Assembly: GCA_032718475.1 (NCBI GenBank)
Contig: JAUCBJ010005502.1
Location: 1-57,538, forward strand
Source: Nemertoderma westbladi
Taxonomy: Eukaryota > Xenacoelomorpha > Nemertodermatida > Nemertodermatidae
Reading direction: 5' to 3'
DNA length: 57,538 nt
Below the pieces are notes generated by a model. The model was not told the origin of the DNA. It searched no databases and saw only the letters and a list, made by a program, of their open reading frames with translations. Of the stretch, positions 40,599 to 51,096 are shown piece by piece; within the stretch, counting starts at the first letter, position 1, and the number at the start of each line of letters is the position of its first letter. Made by a program: the position numbers and the translations under genes.

Positions 40599-41968
40599 AG
40601 ACAATATATATATACATATATTTCATGTATTAACAAATCTCGGTATATTGCCACGTCGAAACTAAAACAAACAAACGATATCAGTGTTCAGAGTTGTACT
40701 AAACTACAAGTCAAATAATTATAGCATATGATTTGTACTGTATATAAAATAACTGAAAATAAACCACGATTGAAATGTATAGGCTGAATAGATATGATGA
40801 CAAATATTTTAATACTTATATATATTTAAGGACAAATATTTTAATACTTATATATATTTATATATATATATTTATTACTTATATATAATATTTATATATT
40901 TATATATATATATATTTATTTATATTCATCTAAATATAGAACTAGTAGTACGAGTAACATTATATATAATATATATACGGATCTGCTAATAAGTTTAAAT
41001 ACATACCTTGTCTCCACATCAAATATATCGAGATATTCAAATCCAAGATAATCAATAATGATACTACATAAATCTACAATATATAACTAGAATGGCTATG
41101 TATAACTTTAAAACTAATTGACACAACGCAAAACTAAACATTTGCAGCTAATAAATACTTAACGTGTACAAGCAAATTGTACAGTAAAACAATATAACTA
41201 CAAAACTGACTGAGTAAAAAACTAATAAACGAATTTGAATGATCGTACTAATGTTACTGTAGCTTACCTATTATAGGCAAACCAATAAACTATTAATTGT
41301 AACAACAAAATCAGCCAAAATGCAAAGCTACAGCTGTATCACAGCAATCACATATGAATGCATCAAAAAACAATATTAAATTAGCTCTAATATATATATA
41401 TAGGTGCCAAGTTCAAATTCATAAGTACTGCCTAGCTGGCAGTAACATCTAGCCTGGCTAGTTTTAATATGTAATTGGTTAGAACACAAAAAAATGTTGT
41501 GTTTGGTTTGATAATTCTGAAGGTATATGGATTTTCGAGGTCGCTGATCACGATGAAACTTGTTAAAAATATTTCTGGTAAGTCAATCATTTTTTGTGCC
41601 ATTTTTCATACCTCAGGATAAAAAGTAAAAGTAGCAGTAAAAGAAGTAAATATTTGAACATGCTGATACCTATTTCTTCAAGAAGGTAACTTTTAAGAAG
41701 ATATGTAAGACATCTGGAAATATGTATGAAACTGTTGTTTCATCGGGTAAACTCTACTACTGTTGGCTTACCGTCAAAAAGGGAATGAAAGCAGTAGCCA
41801 GCTCAGTGTGAAAGCCATCTGCTAGTGGCAAATACCACTAACTTCGCTATTATAAGACTGTGATTTGAAGGAACTCAAGTTAGAATGTGAGTCTAGCCTG
41901 AATCATCTCAGTTACACAAAGGCAAATCGTCAATTTACCATCACCACAACGAATTACTGTTTTCAGAC
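40599..41968. other. no gene; TA-rich DNA
   Basis: Very AT-rich with TATATA runs at about 40,600, 40,845-40,920 and 41,390. A 28-bp direct repeat, GACAAATATTTTAATACTTA then TATATATT, occurs at about 40,798 and 40,830. No coding region seen. Confidence 0.5.
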
Positions 41969-42547
41969 TTGCCATGTTATCTCATTGATAACAACGTTAT
42001 TTATGATGGCCTTAATGTAGATTTTAATACACTCGTATCGATAAGTAAATGGGATATGGTCAACCCAAATGCTTTATTTGAGGATAATTTTCTTAACATA
42101 GCTGCTTCCATTCTTAAAATACCACCACCATCTGACTCTAATGAAGCTATTCTAATGAAGGCCCTTATAGAATACCATCTTGGTCGTGCAACAAGGTATC
42201 TGTGCACCTTCCAAAAGGTGCCCTGTGGAAGGTTGCCTTCTGTTAAGGACTATAAATACCTTGACGAACGTAATGGTGGATGACTATATAATTAAGAAGA
42301 TTCCAACCCGTTTGTTGTTTTCCTGCAGGATAGTAGGCAGGGTGTGGTCATCTACAATGAACATCGGTTTGTCCGCCCTAATGTGATTCAGGCAATAGAC
42401 TTTGCCTTTCAGCTGTTGCATGTTTGCAATCTTGAGTATCAGAAAGCGAGTATTCAGGCATGGTTGCTCCTGGAACACATTTATGGTGTGCCACCGATGC
42501 AACAATCCTCTAAAGTATCGACAATTCGCTCAGAGTTAGGCATGTAA
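41969..42547 (+). pseudogene. TE-associated uncharacterised protein fragment
   Basis: Plus-strand pieces in three frames: NNVIYDGLNVDFNTLVSISK ... (41,969-42,283), VDDYIIKKIPTRLLF (about 42,272-42,320) and GVVIYNEHRFVRPNVIQAID, FAFQLLHVCNLEYQKASIQA, WLLLEHIYGV (42,340-42,547). The last block resembles a pattern, remembered from many uncharacterised animal proteins, of an inner helix followed by F-x-L-x-Y/V-x-N-L-x-Y-P and an F/LLE-Q/H block. Identity is weak. Two frameshifts. Confidence 0.35.
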
Positions 42548-42841
42548 AATAACCTTTCGATGCAAACAAAATGCATCCATCTCCAGGGGAAAATCGTTGC
42601 AAAGAACACCTGATTACTCCTAAAAATAGAACTGTAACCTGTTATATTGACTTTTGTTTATTGTTTTTGGTTGGAATAACGTGCACTTTACGTACCTGCT
42701 CCTTTTCCTAACTTGATAATTTAACATTGATACGAAATATTGATGCGCCGAGATGAGAAGTGCGTCCAGGGCTCACCCCCCCTCTCCCCTTATATCACAT
42801 TTTAGCAGTTGTGTGTCATTATCTGCACAGTATCATTACTA
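42548..42841. other. no gene seen
   Basis: Short unremarkable stretch between opposite-strand remnants. Confidence 0.4.
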
Positions 42842-43738
42842 TTATAGGGTAAATCTTTTCGACCTACGCATACGCCTACGCATAGCTACGTGTAGTTTCA
42901 CGGATACAACAATCATAGTTGCGAGTTGATCCTCATAAGATAAACCGTCGAGTTCTGCTTCTGCCCCAATTGCTTTAAGTCGGACCAGGTAATCGCTAAG
43001 TCGTTCCCCTTTAGCTTGGCGACATTTTTGGAAGTTTACTCTCAGTGTCAGTACAAAATATTTCTGCTCAAAGTGTTTAGTAAGTCGATCCTAACAGTCA
43101 TTGATAGGGACTGAATCATCTGCCCCAAGGATTTGTATCAGTTCGTGTTTCATTTTCTCTGAGAGACATTTCTCCAAGTGGCCCCGGTATGCATCTAACG
43201 GGAGGCGATTCATGTTATTAGCTGTGGAATATCGAATAAACGCTTTTTTCCAGCTTTTGAATCCAATAAATGTTGTATCGGTTTCGAGGCATATCTCAGG
43301 TTTCAGAGAAGAATCTATCTTTGGATGTCTATCACTGCGTTCAGGTGTTGTAGTTCTCGCAGCCTGTAGATTTGCATGAACTGGAGTTTTTGTGTTAAAT
43401 TGTATTCTACAGCGTCTAATGTGACGGCGCAGACGTCCCAATTCATCTTCCAAACTTAAATATTCTATATATCTAGGTTCTTGTTCGGAAGTATCTTCAT
43501 CGAGTCCCTCAATCCGGTGACTTCCATTGACTGAATTCAGGAATTTCTCTATGGATCCTTTGGCCAACGTAAACTCATCCTCCGTTTCCGCCAAGTCAAT
43601 TTCATAATCTGGATCATCAGTGTCTTTGTCAACTAAACAACTAACGTAGGTCTCCAGTTTATCAATAGCCCTTTTGGCTTGTAAGGCGTACTGGCCACGG
43701 CTTCGCCGGGCTGTCGTAATATCGCCCTTCATTGACAT
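42842..43738 (-). CDS. LTR-retrotransposon gag with one internal TAG
   Basis: Minus-strand ATG 43,738 (MSMKGDITTARRSRGQYALQ). Residues 1-120 are acidic/basic and coiled-coil-like; a SSLKPEICLETDTTFIGFKS then WKKAFIRYSTANN block follows, as at the start of gag capsid domains. At 43,091-43,093 an in-frame TAG occurs. The same frame continues with LTKHFEQKYFVLTLRVNFQK, CRQAKGERLSDYLVRLKAIG and YEDQLATMIVVSVKLHVAMR to TAA at 42,842. The QxxGExLxDYLxRLKxLxxxA block is the conserved gag 'major homology-like' region. Total 299 codons with one stop. The 5' LTR and primer-binding site are directly upstream. No protease, RT or integrase follows, so the element is truncated. Confidence 0.75.
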
Positions 43739-43806
43739 TTTGTGGCGTTTACCGGTAGAGATCAGACATCCATCATTAATGAATATTAGGTAGGCTTATA
43801 ACATAG

Positions 43807-43824
43807 GTACATAACGCAGCGCCA
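43807..43824 (-). promoter_or_regulatory. candidate primer-binding site
   Basis: Immediately after the LTR end on the minus strand the sequence is TGGCGCTGCGTTATGTAC. TGG is the complement of a tRNA CCA end, and position directly next to the LTR CA end is as expected. I cannot assign the tRNA species without a tRNA set. Confidence 0.5.
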
Positions 43825-44036
43825 TGTGATATCTGGCTCCCGATCAGATCACAAAATATAATAACATATTAAAATACTTAATATTAATTATTATTCGATA
43901 GTTTATAGTTTAAAATATCATAGTAAGTTCCCTATTAGCCTAGGACCCAACTTGTACTACACCGGTATAATAATACAGTAGTACGCTATTTGAAATTCCC
44001 GCCAATACGGTAATAATGTAATTTATGTATATCACA
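43825..44036 (-). repeat. 5' LTR, 212 bp
   Basis: Read on the minus strand it starts TGTGATATAC (44,036) and ends AGATATCACA (43,825), giving 8-bp terminal inverted repeats TGTGATAT/ATATCACA and TG...CA ends. It is followed directly by a TGG primer-binding-like site and then the gag ORF. No second copy is in the window, so the 3' LTR lies outside or is lost. Confidence 0.65.
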
Positions 44037-44234
44037 ATAACTCCCCCTTGAAATGACTCCCCAGTCATATCAGCCTAGCCTGAGAACACTCCCCAGTTAT
44101 CTCAGCCTAGGCTGCGAACACTCCCCTTAGGCTGAGATGGCTCTCCTAATTGAGTTATAATTAATATCTGTGTTATTGTACGCAGTGTTAGCGTACCTGT
44201 GTTATTTTCGTATATTGCAAAAATAAAATCCTTT
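44037..44234. other. short palindrome-rich segment
   Basis: Contains reiterated CTCCCCAGT and CAGCCTAGSCTGMGAACACT words (about 44,056-44,125). No gene. Confidence 0.5.
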
Positions 44235-44352
44235 GCCGGATGCCAGATAAACCGGGAAGATTTTGACTTTTTGATCGGATGCCAGATAAACCGGGAAGAT
44301 TTTGGCTTTTTTATTGACCTTTGCCGGATGCCAGATAAACCGGGAAGATATT
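44235..44352 (+). repeat. GGATGCCAGATAAACCGGGAAGAT triplication
   Basis: Three copies of a 24-bp core (GGATGCCAGATAAACC then GGGAAGAT) spaced by 40-55 bp at about 44,238, 44,276 and 44,325. Confidence 0.85.
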
Positions 44353-44366
44353 GAGAATGATTAGGC

Positions 44367-44590
44367 TTACTTTTTAGATGGAAAAAGGAAGTCAAATGTG
44401 GCCCTGAACTCAGAGTGGTTATGTAGAATAAACTGCATATTTCGTGAAGATGAAGTTAAGTCCCAGTCTCCATCAACGAAACAGTTCATAATACATTCCT
44501 TTGTGACCTCCTGAACATCATCGAAAGCAGGATATTTCCAACGTTTATCAGATACAGGATCTACCCGTTCCAAATGGTTCAAACATAAGT
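44367..44590 (-). CDS. unidentified coding fragment
   Basis: Minus-strand frame of about 74 residues: LNHLERVDPVSDKRWKYPAF, DDVQEVTKECIMNCFVDGDW and DLTSSSRNMQFILHNHSEFR followed by ATFDFLFPSKK and a stop. Composition is that of a real protein and it contains no low complexity. It may be an exon or a piece of a TE protein such as a gag N-terminus. No family recognised. Confidence 0.35.
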
Positions 44591-44759
44591 TGACTCCTTT
44601 CTTTCTTTCTTCAACTCAAACGATTTATAAATAGTAGGCCTGCCATACAACAACTAGGTCTCAATATCAGTTGGACTACTGCTCAAATAACGGTAATAAA
44701 GTAAGTTAAAGTAACCAAGTAACCCCTAAAATTCAGAATTTCAATTATTCTAAAATAAT

Positions 44760-45012
44760 TGATATACCGGTATTTACAATAGGCTTATTATATTTATTTC
44801 TATAAATTTAGGCGGCAATTATACCGGTATTCTGTAATTAATTCTAGTCCATAATTATACTTATATATACTATAAGTGTAAGCTGTATACCGGTATTCAC
44901 GATAGGCCTATTATATATTTATATATATTTGTGCTGAAATTACATACCGGTATTCTGTGACAAACCTAGTCTGTAATAATACTTATATATATTGTAAGTG
45001 TATACCGGTATT
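44760..45012 (+). repeat. ~125-bp tandem duplication with TACCGGTATTC words
   Basis: Two tandem copies (about 44,760-44,884 and 44,885-45,012) share TATACCGGTATTYAC, ATAGGCTTATTATAT, TACCGGTATTCTGT, CTAGTCYRTAATWATACTTA and TATATTGTAAGTGTATACC. Confidence 0.75.
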
Positions 45013-45147
45013 CTAATATATTATATATATATCACGTTACACTGAGTAACAGTATCGGTAATTAATTACTAGGCTAACAGTGATACTGAATTACTAGACT
45101 TGCTTAAACTGTAATATAGCAGTAGGCATTCAACTGTACAAACAAAC

Positions 45148-46676
45148 ATGTCTGACACAAAACGGGCACTGTCAGATAGTCTTTTGAAAGGTGTTAGAAT
45201 GAGTCTTCGACTTGGACAGTGTCTTGAAAGGATAGAAGACGGAAAAGAAGCGGAAAGAAAAGTAGCAGCGGCAGAAGCGGAAAGAAAAGCGGCAGAGGCA
45301 GTGGCAGAAGCAGAACGGAAGGCGTCTGAAGCGACTACCCAACTAGAGCTTGAAAGCCTTCAGGCGAAACAAGATTACTTGAAGAAACAAACCGGAAGAC
45401 AGGGATTTGTCCCCTCCGATGAGGGTGATGTAAGAGATCCCGAAAGTGGAGGTAATAAATCTCGTTCAAGCGGACGTAGAAGAAGCCACACCGTCGGAGG
45501 TTGTCTGATTTCCCTCTTGGGGTGAGAGGGCGAATCTTGTATCATTCATTAGGTAATCTTGAACCCACAGACCAAATTATTACAGTAGAAAGACTCCCTA
45601 CTATAGTAGATGAGCCTGAAATAATTAGGCCTGTTCTCGAAGCCACCCCTTCGGTGATAGAGACACCTGTACTCCCAGAACCTACCTCTAAATTCCCTTT
45701 GCACAGCACGAAACTACCTGTGCCCAGTAGGACTGTTCCCGAGTCCGAACCCATCCCGGACGCCGAGCGAGATATCGAGAATTTATCACCCGTCGTCTCT
45801 CGCTTGCCCGCTACTACGTTGGCGACTCCCGCTTCGGCGGTCGAGTGGGTAGCTGAGGGATGACGGGAGATGGGTCTCCTGCTCGGGCAGCTGAGGGAAC
45901 ATTGTAAATGTTCCTCCCAGCAGGTCCGGGAGTTGGAAGGGACTGTTCAGCAGTTAAAGGGAGCAGTAAGAGAGGGTAGGTTAGCGTTGCAAGAAGTGCA
46001 GCAGAGTATCGCGTCAGAACGCGATAAGTTAGTAAATTTACAAAAGGGTATACCACCACCCTCTGTAACAATGTGTCAACCTGTTAGGTCTGAAGTATTT
46101 CATGCGCAAGGTGTGGAGCCTACACGCATCTATACTGCTAGTGAAGTAGAAACTCCTATAGTAAACCCTATTAAGGGTAATTATAAACCTGTTGACAGTG
46201 ATATTCCATATAGACTTGATAATAATCCGAGAAATTTATATACCGATAACTCGATATTAAATAATACGATGGCCCAAGAAAGTTTTACGCGTCAAATGGC
46301 TAGAACCGAAGCCCGTCAAGCGGTAAAGATGGGAGAGATCGTCAAGTTCAATGGAGATGAGATGAAATGGTTACCTTTTAATGAATATTACAAAGATAAC
46401 ATACAGCACTCCGTGTTATCTAACGGAGAAAAGCTTAGATTCCTCATCGAGTGCTTGGAAGGATCTCCCAAGTTAATGGCGTTAAAGTTTATTGGACATC
46501 CAGATGGATTAAGACAAGTTTGGGATACATTAAACATGAGGTATGATAATAGGAATAACATAGCTAGGTATTTGTATGCAAAATTAATGGCGCCCCGAAA
46601 GTTTCTTAGCAGCGGGATTATAGAGTTTTCCGACGAGATTCAGGAGATCTGTAGACCTGCTAGATTGGTTAGGTAA
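45148..46676 (+). pseudogene. BEL/Pao gag, N-terminal and capsid part
   Basis: ATG 45,148 opens a 125-codon coiled-coil region of A/E/K/R repeats (AERKAAEAVAEAERKAS). A frameshift at about 45,500 leads into a Pro/Val-rich linker (to 45,863). After a stop, a third frame (from 45,870) carries a second coiled coil (VRELEGTVQQLKGAVREGRL) and the DUF1759-like domain VKFNGDEMKWLPFNEYYKDN followed by IQHSVLSNGEKLRFLIECLE, GSPKLMAL and WDTLNMRYDNRNNIARYLYA. It ends at 46,676 in another frame break. In intact elements this protein forms the particle shell. Here it is split in three. Confidence 0.8.
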
Positions 46677-46698
46677 GTCTCGTGAATACCAGAATTCT

Positions 46699-47580
46699 AT
46701 GGTTGTAGGAGCCTTAGCATCTACTTTGCCCAAGGGTGGAGTAGGTACACGCTGGGACAAGAATGTGTTATATATGATGGAACAACAACGAAGAGACCCT
46801 ACCATGGCTGATCTCATGTCATTCTTAGATGGAGAGGTAAAATTACAGCTTCTAAAACAGTCCAGAGAGAAGACACCGGAAAATAAGGTAAGTGAGAAAC
46901 CCGTTTCTAGGAGAAAGGTAATATCAGTGTGTTATACAGACGACGGCGAAAGCCAGGCTTCTCAAGAGGAAGACAGCGGGAAAGACACTGAAAGATCTTA
47001 CTATGACAACACAACGCCTAAGGACGTAAGTAAATTCAAGTCTCGAACCAATGACAGGAGAGAACAGGTAAGAAAAACTCCTCCCACGTCTCCTAAAAGA
47101 ATTCACGGAAGAAAGCCCGAGGAAAGAACGAGCGTGCACCACACAGCACATTTTAAAGTAAGTAACATCAAGCCCAAATGTGTGTTGTGCGACGGGCCCC
47201 ACCGTTTAAATGTGTGTAATGAATTCCTAAAGAAATCATTAAAGGATAGACGTGAAGTCATGTGGGATAAGCGGTTGTGTTATAATTGTCTCAGACGAGG
47301 ACACCAACGGCGAACCTGTTACTCTGACACAAGATGTGCCAAGTGCGGTGCGAAACATCATATCTTGTTGCACACTGAATTCGAGCGAAATAGTCCGAGT
47401 CAGGTAAGTGATTCCGAACTACATGTCCAATTCAGTGATGTGAACGACACTGATCAATCTGAGATGGAAGGATTCTATACGGACGAGTTCTCCGACGAAA
47501 ACGAATCCTGTTACATGATAAATACCACAGTGTTCGAGCACTCATTTATGAAAAAGATACAGACATTGACCTCGCTCTAA
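46699..47580 (+). pseudogene. BEL/Pao gag C-terminus with zinc knuckles (copy 1)
   Basis: 293-codon frame. It continues the DUF1759 tail (ALASTLPKGGVGTRWDKNVL ... DLMSFLDGEVKLQLL), then a charged Ser/Lys/Glu linker, then three metal-binding clusters: CVLCDGPHRLNVC (from 47,179), CYNCLRRGHQRRTC and CAKCGAKHHILLH. These are the BEL/Pao knuckle types that bind nucleic acid. An acidic Ser/Asp-rich spacer with SEMEGFYTDEFSDENES follows, and a frameshift at about 47,540 separates it from the protease. Confidence 0.85.
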
Positions 47581-48800
47581 CTACTTCTGATCGACAACCA
47601 TCTTGGAAAGCGCCAACTTCCAATGTAGGGATTAGAGAATTTCCTGTGGTACAGGTAAGGGTCCACGGACCAAAAAGGAGTTATGTAGTGAACGCCCTCC
47701 TCGACTCCGGTAGTACAGGAACATTCATCGACAAAGAGCTAGCCGAAGACATATTCGCTGGACAACCCAAGTTCCGAACTAAGCTAAACATGTCAGGGAT
47801 TATGCAAGTTTGGAAATCCACAGTAACAGCGGACTATTATGTAGGTGCGTTGTCCACCCCCCAGGACGAACTAGGAGAACATAGCATAAGGTCAGTGAAA
47901 ATGGTGGCTATAAAGAACTTCGCTACTACTCAAGCAGACCTTTATAATTGGTGTGGGATGTGGTGTGGTGTGGGGTGTGGGCGCTATGTGATGGGACCCA
48001 TCGCTTAAATATGTGTGATGAATTTCTAAAGAAATCATTAACTGAGAGACGTGAAGTCATGTGGGACAAGCGGTTGTGCTATAATTGCCTCAGACAAGGA
48101 CACCAACGGCGAACCTGTTACTCTGACACAAGGTGTGCGAAGTGCGGCGCAAAACATCATATTTTGTTGCACACCGAATTCGAAAGAAACAGCCCGAGTC
48201 AGGTAAGTGAGTCCGAACTACATGTCCAATTCAGTGATGTGAACGACACTGACCAAAGTTCTGAGATGGAAGGATTCTATACGGACGAATTCTCCGACCA
48301 AAGTTCTGAAATGGAAGGATTCTATATGGACGAATTCTCAGACGAAAACGAATCCTGTTACTTAATAAATTCCGCAGTGTATCGAGCACTTACGTATGAG
48401 AAGGAAACCGACAGTGAGCTCCCCCTAACTACTTCTGATCGACAACCATCTTGGAAAGCGCCAACTTCCAATGTAGGAATCCGAGAATTTCCTGTAGTAC
48501 AGTTAAGGGTCCACGGACCTAAAAGGAGTTATATAGTGAACGCCCTCCTTGACTCCGGTAGCACAGGAACATTCATCGACAAAGAACTAGCCGAAGACAT
48601 CTTTGCTGGACAACCCAAGTTCCGAACTAAGTTAAACATGTCAGGAATTATGCAGGTTTGGAAATCTACATTAATAGCGATTATTATGTAGGTGCGTTGT
48701 CCACCCCCCAGGATGATCTAGGAGAACACAGCATAAGGTCAGTAAAAATGGTGGCGATAAAGAACTTCGCTACCAGCCAAGTAGAACCTTATAACTGGGA
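47165..48800 (+). repeat. tandem duplication of zinc-knuckle/protease segment (~810 bp)
   Basis: 47,165-47,960 and 47,975-48,800 are near-identical copies joined by a GTGTGGGATGTGGTGTGG tract. Copy 2 has an extra internal repeat (SSEMEGFY-DEFSD twice). Substitutions are scattered and many look synonymous by eye. Confidence 0.9.
47640..48008 (+). pseudogene. BEL/Pao aspartic protease (copy 1)
   Basis: Frame reading VVQVRVHGPKRSYVVNALLD then SGSTGTFIDKELAEDI. D-S-G-S-T at about 47,704-47,718 is the catalytic Asp motif of the retropepsin-like DUF1758 domain. Sequence runs to DLYNW at about 47,950 and then enters a GTGTGG-rich junction leading to the second copy. The C-terminal half of the fold (the LIG block) is not here: it is in copy 2. 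Confidence 0.8.
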
Positions 48801-49020
48801 TGAGGACGATTCCACCCAGCAGCTTAATATACCTAGATTCAACACAGATTACCCTGGAGTGCAAATACTCATCGGCCAAAATGCGCATGGGGCGCTTGAG
48901 ACATTGGAGAAACGGCCTGCTCAACCGCAACCGCTACAAGCCTATGCGGGAAGAACTAGAGTAGGTTGGTACCTTACTGGCCCTTCCCGTAGAACTCTCA
49001 TCGAAAGGTCACCAAAATAA
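47985..49020 (+). pseudogene. BEL/Pao zinc knuckles and protease (copy 2)
   Basis: ALCDGTHRLNMCDEFLKKSL begins the second set of knuckles (CYNCLRQGHQRRTC, CAKCGAKHHILLH). In this copy the acidic spacer and the protease (VVQLRVHGPKRSYIVNALLD then SGSTGTFID) are in one frame to 48,691. A shift at about 48,680 moves to a frame with the protease end VQILIGQNAHGALETL and TRVGWYLTGPSRRTL, ending TAA 49,020. LIGxN and GWxLxG are the closing blocks of the domain. Confidence 0.85.
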
Positions 49021-49452
49021 CGGGTATACCAAGTAAGCGAATGGGAAGCGGAGAGCAGTGAGGTAGACGACCCAACTGAGGGAACACCATACTCCTCAGA
49101 TAATGACGATATTAACTCCAATGTAGATCAATGGAGACATTGCCCCGAGACGATTAAACTAGCCAGCATCGCTTACAGAGGAGCAACTCCTCAAGAACTG
49201 ACAGATACTCCAGACCGGTTAGGTGGACCCGACTTCCTAAATAAAGAAGATGAATGGCCTCCTCATCTTACCCCGGCAAAGATTAGACAGGCCAAGGGAG
49301 CAGAGAAAGTAACACAACCACTCAATCGCCCAGCTGGTCGTTTATGTTTACTGGAAAGAGACCGAAAACTGTCCGGAAACTATGGAAGGCAAGATACTCT
49401 TCCCACGACCACCTCCCTAATCCAACAAATATCTAGGGACTCCATAACTTAA
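49021..49452 (+). pseudogene. BEL/Pao post-RT linker remnant
   Basis: After TAA 49,020 the same frame is open to TAA 49,450-49,452: an acidic Ser-rich part (WEAESSEVDDPTEGTPYSSD), then LASIAYRGATPQELTDTPDR and LGGPDFLNKEDEWPPHLTPA. The GPxFL...WP block lies after RNase H and before integrase in BEL/Pao pol. Its presence next to protease shows that RT and RNase H were deleted in frame. Confidence 0.7.
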
Positions 49453-49470
49453 CAACATACGGAGTGGGTG

Positions 49471-49930
49471 TGTGACTATATTATTTTATATTTATTTTTA
49501 TTATTTTATATTATGTATGTATTATTGTGTAATTTTATTATAATCGTTTTCTTTAATTTCATTTAGTAGAATGTTATTTTAGCGATTATTTAGTAGATTA
49601 GTGCAATATATTAGCGTTTATTACTTAATTACCTGTATATTATATATTTAGTGCGACGGCGAGAAATAATTATTTTTCTCTTTCCTTACTGTCCGTATTA
49701 CATTATAAATACGTGACTACAGTAAGATGAAATCTCCATACTTATTAAAGTACAATAAAGCTCCTACTATATTCAAGTATTATTGGTGGGCAGAGTATTA
49801 GGAATGCAAAGTTCAGATCCTCGTGTCTCGGCTAAACCAAGCTCTGGGTAGACCTTGGAAACGACTTGCCTCTTCTCACTGACATTGCTTCGTGCGATAT
49901 TGCTCTCATACCGTATATTAAATAATACAT
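49471..49930 (+). repeat. candidate 3' LTR of the BEL/Pao element
   Basis: A purine tract GGAGTGGG (49,461-49,468) is followed by TGTGACTATATT, as a polypurine tract is followed by a TG-starting LTR. An ATACA end at about 49,929 is one possible limit, and an AATAAA signal lies at about 49,753. With no 5' partner found, the end is a guess. Confidence 0.3.
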
Positions 49931-50001
49931 ATAGTAGCGTGATGTCCCTTTAACAGTAGCGTACAAAGCAAATAAATCTGTTAAACCCTTTGACCAGCTG
50001 T

Positions 50002-50276
50002 AATTCTAGTCGATTAAGATATCGCGGCACCCACCGATATACTTGAAAGACAAAATTCTAGAATCAGTGGTTAACGTCCCCAGACTTGTTCTGGAATAAA
50101 CTGGTGCCCATCCTAAATATTAATTATTAATATTTATAAAATCTGTCAAATTTTAGATCCTTTAAAATTCTAGTCTATTAAGATATCGTAGCACTTACCG
50201 ATATTCTTAAAAAGATCAATTCCTAGAATCAAGGATCCCAGTCCCCAGACATGTTCTGGAATAAAATTGTGTCTAT
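50002..50276 (+). repeat. ~165-bp tandem duplication
   Basis: AATTCTAGTCKATTAAGATA at about 50,003 and 50,167, TTCTAGAATCARKG, and CCCCAGACWTGTTCTGGAAT at about 50,080 and 50,244 mark two tandem diverged copies. The TTCTAG/CTAGAA parts within each copy are inverted relative to each other. Confidence 0.75.
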
Positions 50277-51096
50277 TTAATATTAAATAATAAAATTTAC
50301 GGGAATAAATTTAAATTCATCTTTTAATGAATTTGATAAATTGTTATTTTATACAATTTATAATATTCCCAAAATTCCATTAATTAATAGATCATGGGAG
50401 CGGAGATTCACCTATTAAGTGTATTAGTGTGCGAGAATCCCCAATATAGAGTCAATAGCCGATAAAATTCATAAAATCATATATAAAGATGATATTGACC
50501 ATTAAAGACTTACTATTAAATAGCATCCCAGATCTGTATGCATGAGAATTACCCTAATTCTACCGCTAGCTTTCCATAATGTCACCATAGCAACAACCAC
50601 GCTAGAATTAGAAGCGAGTTAACAGAACAATAAAAAAGCTTGCTCATTGAATAGCTTACGGAATAAATAGCACACCGCTAGTATCCAAGGATACATAATA
50701 ACAACGTGACATTCTGGAAGGCACTTGACTAACGGACAAATGACCCGAATGTGTGATAGAATGTGTACCATTTGTGACAGTTACGTGGAATTTGTGCGTT
50801 TGTAGGTGAATGTTACTACTAAGGTGTGTTTACAGTAGCGAGTCGCAATTGTGAAAGTAGCCCTAACTCTCCAGTAAGAACCTGAAGTATATCTAAGCCT
50901 TTGGGACGGACGGTGGAGTGACTCGTGCTGGTTGTTGTAGTCGTTGTGCAGCTACGACGTTGGCGATAGGCACATCGGCGAAAGTACACCAGCGCTGAGG
51001 ATCTCGCACTGTCCGGGGGCAGAGAGGGGTAGGCAGCGACGCCCGCTCGCCTAAATATAAACTCATTATAATATGGATAAACTTATATAGCAGATA
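50277..51096. other. no gene; possible leader of the next element
   Basis: AT-rich to about 50,800, then GC-richer sequence to 51,060 that could be the leader or LTR end of the ORF cluster that follows. No second LTR copy found. Confidence 0.35.

Larger units (their letters stand above)
45148..49452 (+). mobile_element. BEL/Pao LTR retrotransposon, internally deleted
   Basis: Coding order gag (coiled coil, DUF1759-like capsid), zinc knuckles, aspartic protease (DUF1758-like), then directly a remnant of the RT-to-integrase linker (GPDFLNKEDEWPPH). RT and RNase H (about 600 residues in complete elements) are missing, as is integrase. The zinc-knuckle/protease segment is tandemly duplicated. 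GC content and codon use are more balanced than the flanks. No 5' LTR could be recognised upstream; a 3' LTR may begin at 49,471. Confidence 0.85.

Noticed and set aside
45542-47202. Minus-strand ORFs under the BEL/Pao gag
   Set aside because: They overlap well-supported plus-strand gag frames and have no motif.
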